From an uncultured bacterium (GTDB lineage Bacteria; Patescibacteriota; Saccharimonadia; Saccharimonadales; Saccharimonadaceae), in NCBI GenBank assembly GCA_900556165.1, contig USNP01000025.1, positions 1-7,418 of the forward strand: a stretch of DNA of 7,418 bases, in the 5' to 3' direction. This document shows, piece after piece, positions 1 to 4,564 of the stretch; position 1 is the stretch's first letter; every line of letters begins with the position of its first letter. The position numbers and the translations under genes were made by a program. Under the pieces are notes generated by a model. It was given only the letters and a program-made list of their open reading frames with translations. It was not told where the DNA came from and did not search any database.

Positions 1-20
1 ATTTATATTATAGCATAAAA

Positions 21-32
21 ACTTTTAAAAGT
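21..32. repeat. AT-rich 12-bp palindrome upstream of the frr promoter
   Basis: ACTTTTAAAAGT is a perfect palindrome ending four bases before the -35 box of the frr promoter. Its stem is almost all A/T and no T-run follows directly, so it is a poor terminator. It could be an operator, an UP-like element, or simply chance in AT-rich DNA. The first 36 bases of the window show no gene end on either strand that I can support. Confidence 0.25.
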
Positions 33-36
33 CAAT

Positions 37-66
37 TTGAATAAAAAAACTAAAATGTGTTATAAT
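37..66 (+). promoter_or_regulatory. Sigma-70-type promoter for frr
   Basis: The -35 box is TTGAAT (37-42), the spacer is 18 bases, and the -10 box is a perfect TATAAT (61-66). Transcription would be expected to start about position 72-74, leaving a leader of only about 10 bases that consists of little more than the Shine-Dalgarno sequence. The upstream ATG at 65 overlaps the -10 box, so it would lie outside the mRNA. That argues for the ATG at 83 as the true start of frr. The boxes are read directly; the start site is inferred from spacing. Confidence 0.8.
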
Positions 67-70
67 GGAG

Positions 71-78
71 AAAAGGAG
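71..78 (+). promoter_or_regulatory. Strong ribosome binding site deciding the frr start
   Basis: AAAAGGAG lies four bases upstream of the ATG at 83 and closely matches the anti-Shine-Dalgarno. It is inside the reading frame if translation began at the ATG at 65. Its placement supports initiation at 83. Confidence 0.8.
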
Positions 79-82
79 AAAT

Positions 83-637
83 ATGTTTGATACAGATGAA
101 TATAAACTAAAAATGACTGAAGCTGTTGAGCATTTTAAAGGTGAAATGAAAAAAGTTCGAACGGGTCGTGCTCATCCTTCAATGCTTGATAGTGTGATGG
201 TTGAAGTTTATGGCACAAAAATGCCGCTTAACCAAGTTTCGAATATGACTGCGCCAGAAGCTGGAATGATTTTGATTACACCATTTGATGCGAATAATAT
301 TTCTGCGATTTCAGCGGCAATTCGAAATGACCAAAGCCTTGGTTTTAATCCAAGTGACGACGGTCGTGTTGTGCGCGTGCCAGTTCCACCACTAACAGAG
401 GAGCGCCGTAAGCAAATTGTGAAGCAAACTTCTGAAAAAGTTGAAGGTGCGAAAATCACTTTGCGAAATATTCGTCAAGATGCTTTGAAAAATGCTAAAA
501 AACTTAAAGACGAAAAAATTTTGACTGAAGATGATTTGCGCGGAATCGAGAAAGAAATCGACGCAGAAATTAAAGAATTTAGCGCACAAATTGAAGCAAT
601 TTTTAAAGATAAAGAGAAGGAAATACTTACAATTTAA
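83..637 (+). CDS. frr: Ribosome recycling factor
   Basis: Ribosome recycling factor splits post-termination ribosomes together with EF-G in the cytoplasm. The 184-residue product matches the family's usual length of about 185. Hallmarks seen are VRTGRAHPSMLD near residues 25-36, the segment LGFNPSDDGR near 86-95, PPLTEERR at 102-109 and LRNIRQD at 127-133. These alternate between the long three-helix bundle (N- and C-terminal thirds) and the small second domain (about 30-105). I chose ATG 83 because a strong AAAAGGAG stands four bases before it and because MFDTDEYK resembles family N-termini. The ATG six codons upstream lies within the promoter -10 box. The gene has its own promoter and probably leads an operon with rseP. 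pyrH often precedes frr and would lie outside the window. No key residue appears to be missing. Confidence 0.97.
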   Translation: MFDTDEYKLKMTEAVEHFKGEMKKVRTGRAHPSMLDSVMVEVYGTKMPLNQVSNMTAPEAGMILITPFDANNISAISAAIRNDQSLGFNPSDDGRVVRVPVPPLTEERRKQIVKQTSEKVEGAKITLRNIRQDALKNAKKLKDEKILTEDDLRGIEKEIDAEIKEFSAQIEAIFKDKEKEILTI

Positions 638-643
638 GTTATT

Positions 644-674
644 TTTTGCTGGCGTTTCGAAAGCGTCGGCAAAA
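644..674 (+). other. Long intercistronic RNA hairpin between frr and rseP
   Basis: Positions 644-657 pair with 661-674 to form a 14-bp stem, including three G-U wobbles, closed by a tight CGA loop. The core is GCTGGCG against CGTCGGC. The stem begins with TTTT and ends with AAAA, the reverse polarity of a normal intrinsic terminator. On the plus strand it is followed by GCTAATTTAATTTTT rather than an immediate T-run. It could be a weak terminator/attenuator or an mRNA processing or stabilising element that sets different frr and rseP levels. The pairing is directly visible; the role is inferred. Confidence 0.6.
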
Positions 675-676
675 GC

Positions 677-725
677 TAATTTAATTTTTGAAAGGGTAAG
701 ATGGAAGTTTTTAATTTAATTTTTG
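677..725 (+). repeat. Perfect 14-base direct repeat flanking the rseP start
   Basis: TAATTTAATTTTTG occurs at 677-690 and again, identically, at 712-725, giving a 35-base period. The first copy is in the leader just upstream of the AAAGGG ribosome binding site. The second encodes residues 4-8 of RseP. It may be a remnant of a small tandem duplication or chance in AT-rich sequence. Confidence 0.6.
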
Positions 726-1879
726 GGATAGTTATCGGTTTAGTTTCGCTAACTTTTTTGGTTGCGCTCCATGAGCTTGGCCACGCACTCGCTGCGAAAA
801 AAAATGGTGTTAAACTAAAAGAATATGCAGTTGGTTTTCCTCCAAGGTTGAAAAGTTTTAAGGCGAAAACTAATAAAATTCTACCAAAAGGAACAAAAAT
901 TTCGATTGGTTCAATTCCGCTTGGTGGTTTTGTTCAGTTGAAAGGCGAACACGATTCAGATTCGAAGAAAGGTGATTACGGTGCGGCAAGTTTTTGGGCA
1001 AAAACTCAAATTTTATTTGCTGGTGTTGTAATGAATTGGCTTATTGCGATTGTTATTTTTACAATTCTTGCGCTTTTTGGAATGCCAAAATTAATCCCAA
1101 ACCAGTTCTATTTAGCTTCCGACGCAAAAATTTCTGGTGGTGGTGTTCAAATTTCTTCAGTTTCAAAAAACTCACCAGCTCAAAAATCTGGTCTCGAAAA
1201 AAAAGATATAATTCTTGAATTCGATGGAAAAAAAGCGGAAAATTCCGTAAAAGTTCGTGAAGATTTAAAAAATAACGCTGGGAAAAATGTAGTTTTGAAA
1301 ATTAAGCGTGGCGATAAAACTTTTTCAAAAACTATAAAACTAAATAAAAAAGGCGAAAACGGATTTTTGGGTGCTGTACTTTCAGATGAAATACAAAAAA
1401 TTCATGCAACTTGGAGCGCACCGATTGTTGGATTGGGAACGACACTTCAATTTACGGGTGAAACATTCAAAGGTGTTGTAGAGCTTTTTGCAAATTTCTT
1501 TGGTGGAGTTTTTGAAAAGTTTATCCCTAATTCAGAATCGCAAAAAAATGCAAATCTTCAACTTTCGAAAGCAGGTGAAAGTGTTTCGGGGCCAATTTTA
1601 GTGGTTGGTGGAATTTTTCCAAATATCGTTTCGATGGGACCAGATATGATTTTAATGCTAACTGCGGTTATTTCGATCAGCTTGGCGTGTATGAATGTTT
1701 TGCCGATTCCGGCACTAGATGGTGGCCGTTGGTTGATGACATTTATTTTTAGAATTTTACTTAAAAAACCACTTTCGAAAGAAACGGAAGAAAATATTAA
1801 TGGTTGGAGTTTTATGGTTTTGATGGGTCTTTCAATCTTGATTATAGTGCTTGATTTTACAAAGATTTTCAGAGGTTAA
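701..1879 (+). CDS. rseP: RseP-like site-2 intramembrane zinc metalloprotease (M50)
   Basis: A polytopic membrane metalloprotease of the S2P/RseP family that cuts substrate helices within the membrane, classically anti-sigma factors after a first cut. The 392-residue protein has the zinc motif HELGH at residues 24-28 in the first membrane segment (about 5-25), the FAGVVMNW segment at 106-113 in the second, and NVLPIPALDGG at 332-342, where Asp340 supplies the third zinc ligand. A last membrane segment lies near 371-386. There is one PDZ-like domain, about 147-215, with SPAQKSGLEKKDIILEFDG as its typical core; E. coli RseP has two. ATG 701 follows AAAGGG by four bases. It lies 63 bases after frr and is probably co-transcribed with it through a hairpin, and one base before the CPBP gene. 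No anti-sigma factor or site-1 protease gene is present, so its substrate is unknown. Confidence 0.95.
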   Translation: MEVFNLIFGIVIGLVSLTFLVALHELGHALAAKKNGVKLKEYAVGFPPRLKSFKAKTNKILPKGTKISIGSIPLGGFVQLKGEHDSDSKKGDYGAASFWAKTQILFAGVVMNWLIAIVIFTILALFGMPKLIPNQFYLASDAKISGGGVQISSVSKNSPAQKSGLEKKDIILEFDGKKAENSVKVREDLKNNAGKNVVLKIKRGDKTFSKTIKLNKKGENGFLGAVLSDEIQKIHATWSAPIVGLGTTLQFTGETFKGVVELFANFFGGVFEKFIPNSESQKNANLQLSKAGESVSGPILVVGGIFPNIVSMGPDMILMLTAVISISLACMNVLPIPALDGGRWLMTFIFRILLKKPLSKETEENINGWSFMVLMGLSILIIVLDFTKIFRG

Positions 1880-1883
1880 TGTG
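1871..1883 (+). promoter_or_regulatory. Ribosome binding site and GTG start of the CPBP gene
   Basis: AGAGG (1871-1875) lies five bases upstream of GTG at 1881-1883, and the rseP stop TAA (1877-1879) falls between them. An ATG at 1879 is out of frame and stops after eight codons. An ATG at 1851 is in frame but lies within rseP without a ribosome binding site. The arrangement suggests termination-reinitiation coupling. Confidence 0.75.
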
Positions 1884-2687
1884 CAAAAAAACATTAAAAA
1901 AATAGCGTTAAAAATTCAGAAAAAAGCCGAAAAACAACTTTCAAAAAAGCCGGTTAAGCTAATTTTTTGGTCAATTTTTCCGTTAATATCATATTTTATT
2001 GCGAGTTATTTTTCTGCTGTAATTATTAAGGTTTCGCTTGCTTTGATTTTTTGGAATAATGGCACAGGCTACCAGAATGCAATTTCTAACACAATCACAA
2101 CAACAGTCTATTCGGTTTTATTTTTCTCACTAATGCTTGCAATAATATATCTTGTTCCGGTGAAAATTTTCAAACAAAAGATTTCAAAAGATGACATTGC
2201 GCTAAAAGGTTTGATTACTTGGCAAGATTTAGGATTGGCAATTTTTGGATTTATTATTTCAATGATTTTTGCTGGAATTTTGCTTGAAATTTTGCCGAAT
2301 ATCCTAAATTTCGATAAATCTCAGGTTCAGGATTTAACTTTCGAACGCGGCGGAATGCTTTATTCTTGGCAATTTTTGCTGGCTTTTATTTCAGTTGTAG
2401 TGATTGCACCAGTTTTTGAAGAGGTAATTTTTCGTGGAATAATTTATAGCCAGCTTCGAAAAGTTAATGTTTGGCTTGCGATTTTTATAACAAGTTTATT
2501 GTTTGGAATTGTACATCTTCAGATGAATGTTGGTGTGACGGTTTTTGCGATGAGTATTATAATGTGCTTAATTCGTGAAAAATTTACCAAAACAATTTGG
2601 TCGGGAATTGTGGTTCATATGCTTAAAAATGGTATTGCATTTGTGATACTTTATGTTTTTCCGGTGATTCAAACTTTTCAAGGTTAG
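1881..2687 (+). CDS. CPBP-family intramembrane glutamic protease (Rce1/Abi type)
   Basis: A predicted 268-residue membrane protein of the CPBP (formerly Abi/CAAX) protease family, whose members include eukaryotic Rce1 and bacteriocin-immunity proteins. With GTG as residue 1, the family motifs are all present: EEVIFR at 180-185 (catalytic-type Glu180-Glu181 and Arg185), FGIVH at 208-212, and HMLKN at 246-250. About seven or eight hydrophobic segments follow a very basic N-terminus (residues 1-26, many Lys). The gene starts one base after the rseP stop, so the two unrelated intramembrane proteases are probably translated together. The stop TAG is three bases from the next promoter. Family membership is firm. 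The substrate is unknown; CAAX processing is not implied, since bacteria generally lack prenylated CAAX proteins. Confidence 0.92.
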   Translation: MQKNIKKIALKIQKKAEKQLSKKPVKLIFWSIFPLISYFIASYFSAVIIKVSLALIFWNNGTGYQNAISNTITTTVYSVLFFSLMLAIIYLVPVKIFKQKISKDDIALKGLITWQDLGLAIFGFIISMIFAGILLEILPNILNFDKSQVQDLTFERGGMLYSWQFLLAFISVVVIAPVFEEVIFRGIIYSQLRKVNVWLAIFITSLLFGIVHLQMNVGVTVFAMSIIMCLIREKFTKTIWSGIVVHMLKNGIAFVILYVFPVIQTFQG

Positions 2688-2689
2688 CA

Positions 2690-2718
2690 TTGACGATGGC
2701 GTAAAAATTTGATATAAT
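2690..2718 (+). promoter_or_regulatory. Near-consensus sigma-70-type promoter for greA
   Basis: TTGACG (2690-2695), a 17-base spacer and TATAAT (2713-2718) differ from consensus at one position. The -35 box starts three bases after the CPBP stop codon. A start near 2725 would give a leader of about 23 bases containing AAGGAA (2733-2738), nine bases before the greA ATG. No terminator is visible between the CPBP gene and this promoter, so upstream transcription may also read into greA. Confidence 0.88.
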
Positions 2719-2747
2719 TATAAGACTTATTTAAGGAATTTTATTTT

Positions 2748-3209
2748 ATGAAACAAGAATTTAATATTACAGAATTAGGAAAAAAAGAGCTTGAAGCCGA
2801 ACTTGCGCTTCTAATTTCACAACGAAAAGAAATTTCAGAAGAAGTTGCAACTGCCCGTGATTTTGGTGATTTGCGTGAAAACTCAGAATATGATGCTGCT
2901 CGTAAAAAACAAGCTTTGGCAGAATCTCGAATCATGGAGATTGAAAACATTCTTCAAAATGCAGTAATTATCGGTGGCGGCAAAAAAGGAATTGTTGCAC
3001 TTGGAAATCAAGTTAGTTTGAAGAATCTTGAAAATGGTAAAGAAGTGAAATACACGATGGTTGGCGCAGTTGAGGCAAACCCCCTTGAGGGTAAGATTTC
3101 GAATGAATCACCAATTGGTCAACAAATTATGGGTAAAAAGCTCGGCGAGGAAGTGGATATCACCACACCAAAAGGCGTAATTAAATACGAAATTACAGAA
3201 ATTAATTAA
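2748..3209 (+). CDS. greA: Transcript cleavage factor GreA
   Basis: GreA enters the RNA polymerase secondary channel and stimulates cleavage of backtracked transcripts, rescuing stalled elongation complexes. The 153-residue protein has the expected two parts: an N-terminal antiparallel coiled coil (about 1-75) and a C-terminal FKBP-like domain (about 80-153). The coiled-coil tip carries GDLRENSEYDAA at 40-51, where Asp41 and Glu44 correspond to the acidic residues that coordinate the catalytic magnesium in E. coli GreA. The C-terminal segments SPIGQQIMGKKLGEEV (121-136) and TPKGVIKYEI (140-149) are typical. It starts at ATG 2748 after AAGGAA. It has its own strong promoter and is closed by an intrinsic terminator, so it can form a single-gene unit. 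Confidence 0.97.
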   Translation: MKQEFNITELGKKELEAELALLISQRKEISEEVATARDFGDLRENSEYDAARKKQALAESRIMEIENILQNAVIIGGGKKGIVALGNQVSLKNLENGKEVKYTMVGAVEANPLEGKISNESPIGQQIMGKKLGEEVDITTPKGVIKYEITEIN

Positions 3210-3218
3210 TTTTTTATG

Positions 3219-3250
3219 CTCGGTTGACCAATTCGGCCGAGTTTTAATTT
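3219..3250 (+). terminator. Rho-independent terminator after greA
   Basis: Positions 3219-3227 (CTCGGTTGA) pair with 3233-3241 (TCGGCCGAG) to give a 9-bp stem with two G-U wobbles and a five-base CCAAT loop. TTTTAATTT follows. It lies 9 bases after the greA stop. The hairpin ends only 12 bases before the proS Shine-Dalgarno, so it also forms the proS upstream region. Confidence 0.85.
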
Positions 3251-3253
3251 TAT

Positions 3254-3261
3254 AAAAGGAG
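3254..3261 (+). promoter_or_regulatory. Strong ribosome binding site of proS
   Basis: AAAAGGAG lies six bases upstream of the proS ATG and immediately downstream of the greA terminator tail. I see no convincing promoter between the terminator hairpin and this site. TTGACC (3224-3229) and TATAAA (3251-3256) are 21 bases apart, which is too far for a standard promoter. Confidence 0.7.
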
Positions 3262-3267
3262 ATTTTA

Positions 3268-4518
3268 ATGCGATTATCAAAATTATATACCAAAACAAGC
3301 AAAACTATTCCATCTGGTGAAGAAGCGAAAAATGCGCAACTTTTGATTAAGGCTGGATTTGTTCATAAAGAAATGGCAGGCGCCTACGATTACCTACCAC
3401 TTGGCTTTAAGGTTTTGGAAAATATCAAAAAAATCGTTCGAGAAGAGCTTGAGAAAATTGACGCGAACGAAATTTTGATGACAACTCTTCAACGCCGAGA
3501 AACTTGGGAGCGAACAACTCGCTGGAATGATGATGTTGTGGATGTTTGGTTTAAAACAAAATTAAAAGATGAAACTGAGGTTGGTTTAGGTTGGAGTCAT
3601 GAAGAGCCGATCGTTGAAATGTTGAAAAATCACATCCATTCATATAAAGATTTGCCAGTTTCGGTTTTTCAATTCCAGAATAAAATGCGCAATGAACTTC
3701 GTGCAAAAAGTGGAATTATGCGTGGTCGCGAATTTTTGATGAAAGATTTGTATTCAATTCATGCGACGAAAGAGGATTTAGAAGAATATTATGTAAAAGT
3801 TTCAAAAGCTTACGAGCGAATATTCGAACGTCTTGGTTTGGGTGATGATACTTTTGTGACTTTTGCGAGCGGTGGTGCGTTCACAAAATTTAGTCACGAA
3901 TTCCAAACAATTTGCGATGCTGGTGAAGATTACGTTTATTTGAAATGTGATGGCGAAAAAACTCTCGCTTTCAATGAAGAAATTTTGGATCAAGCGATTG
4001 AAGAGGGTAAGATTGATTCGAAAGAAGGCTTGAAAAAGGTTAAAACTGCGGAAGTTGGAAATATTTTCAATTTTGGAACGCAAAAAACCGATGAAATGGG
4101 GCTTTACTTTACTGACAAAGATGGCGAAAGAAAATCTGCGTGGATGGGTTCATACGGAATTGGAATTACTCGCGTTATGGGTGTAATTGCTGAAAAATTT
4201 AGCGACGAAAAAGGTTTGATTTGGCCAGAAAATATTGCACCGGCAAAAATTTATCTTGTGCAAATTGGTGAAAACTCAAAAGAGCTCGCAGAAGAAATTT
4301 ATAACGAACTTTCAAAAAAGGGAATTGAAGTTTTATTTGACGATCGAAATATTCGCCCAGGTCAAAAATTTGCCGACGCCGAGTTAATGGGAATTCCTTA
4401 TCGACTTACAGTTTCTGATCGGCTGCTTGAAAGTGGTGAATTTGAAGTTGTAGAACGCTCAACTGGCGAAGTTCAAATGCTTTCAAAAGAAGAGCTTTTC
4501 GAAAAATTCTCAAAATAA
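3268..4518 (+). CDS. proS: Prolyl-tRNA synthetase, short form without the INS editing domain
   Basis: A class II aminoacyl-tRNA synthetase that charges tRNA-Pro with proline. The 416-residue protein shows DYLPLGFKVLENI at 41-53 (motif 1 region), motif 2 at about 140-160 (MRNELRAKSG, then RGREFLMKD with Arg141 and Arg152), SHEF at 209-212, GED at 219-221 and motif 3 GSYGIGITRV at 294-303 (Arg302). A C-terminal anticodon-binding domain runs from about 325 to the end. Typical bacterial ProRS is about 565-575 residues, with a roughly 180-residue INS domain between motifs 2 and 3 that hydrolyses Ala-tRNA-Pro. Here only a short linker follows LAFNEEILD (233-241). The usual PT(H/S)EE substrate motif reads GWSHEE at 108-113. 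ATG 3268 has a strong AAAAGGAG, and MRLSKLY matches family N-termini. How it is transcribed past the greA terminator is unclear. Confidence 0.96.
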   Translation: MRLSKLYTKTSKTIPSGEEAKNAQLLIKAGFVHKEMAGAYDYLPLGFKVLENIKKIVREELEKIDANEILMTTLQRRETWERTTRWNDDVVDVWFKTKLKDETEVGLGWSHEEPIVEMLKNHIHSYKDLPVSVFQFQNKMRNELRAKSGIMRGREFLMKDLYSIHATKEDLEEYYVKVSKAYERIFERLGLGDDTFVTFASGGAFTKFSHEFQTICDAGEDYVYLKCDGEKTLAFNEEILDQAIEEGKIDSKEGLKKVKTAEVGNIFNFGTQKTDEMGLYFTDKDGERKSAWMGSYGIGITRVMGVIAEKFSDEKGLIWPENIAPAKIYLVQIGENSKELAEEIYNELSKKGIEVLFDDRNIRPGQKFADAELMGIPYRLTVSDRLLESGEFEVVERSTGEVQMLSKEELFEKFSK

Positions 4519-4527
4519 TCAAAAATC

Positions 4528-4556
4528 TTGAAAAAACAAGGCTTAAGCATTATAAT
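4528..4556 (+). promoter_or_regulatory. Promoter of the D-lactate dehydrogenase gene, predicted leaderless
   Basis: TTGAAA (4528-4533), a 17-base spacer and a perfect TATAAT (4551-4556) lie 9 bases after the proS stop. Only eight bases separate the -10 box from the ATG at 4565, so transcription should start at or within about two bases of the start codon. No Shine-Dalgarno could fit, and none is seen. The boxes are read directly; the leaderless transcript is inferred. Confidence 0.85.
4541..4548. promoter_or_regulatory. Palindrome in the ldh promoter spacer, possible operator
   Basis: GCTTAAGC is a perfect 8-bp palindrome between the -35 and -10 boxes, preceded by the short hairpin-like CTTG-AAAAAA-CAAG (4527-4540). 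A repressor bound here would block the promoter. It does not resemble a Rex site. The palindrome is short and could be chance. Confidence 0.25.
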
Positions 4557-4564
4557 TGGTATAT

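Noticed and set aside
1..36. Intrinsic terminator of an upstream gene at ACTTTTAAAAGT
   Set aside because: The stem is almost pure A/T and no T-run follows. It cannot be judged without upstream sequence.
65..82. Six-codon N-terminal extension of frr starting at ATG 65
   Set aside because: This ATG overlaps the TATAAT box, would lie upstream of the transcription start and has no ribosome binding site. The strong site at 71-78 serves ATG 83.
208..589. Reverse-strand open frames across frr
   Set aside because: They are antisense shadows of a highly conserved gene, with no ribosome binding sites, promoters or recognisable domains.
531..719. Possible small gene overlapping the end of frr and the start of rseP
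   Set aside because: It is a shifted-frame reading of frr plus the hairpin region, with no ribosome binding site and a Lys/Phe-rich product of random character.
1851..1880. ATG 1851 as the start of the CPBP gene
   Set aside because: It would overlap rseP by 29 bases without a ribosome binding site, while GTG 1881 has AGAGG at proper spacing.
3224..3256. Promoter TTGACC ... TATAAA for proS
   Set aside because: The spacer would be 21 bases, the -35 lies in the terminator stem, and transcription would start at or past the Shine-Dalgarno.
4556..4564. TTG 4556 as the start of the D-LDH gene
   Set aside because: It overlaps the last base of the -10 box, and homology to D-LDH begins with the Met encoded at 4565.
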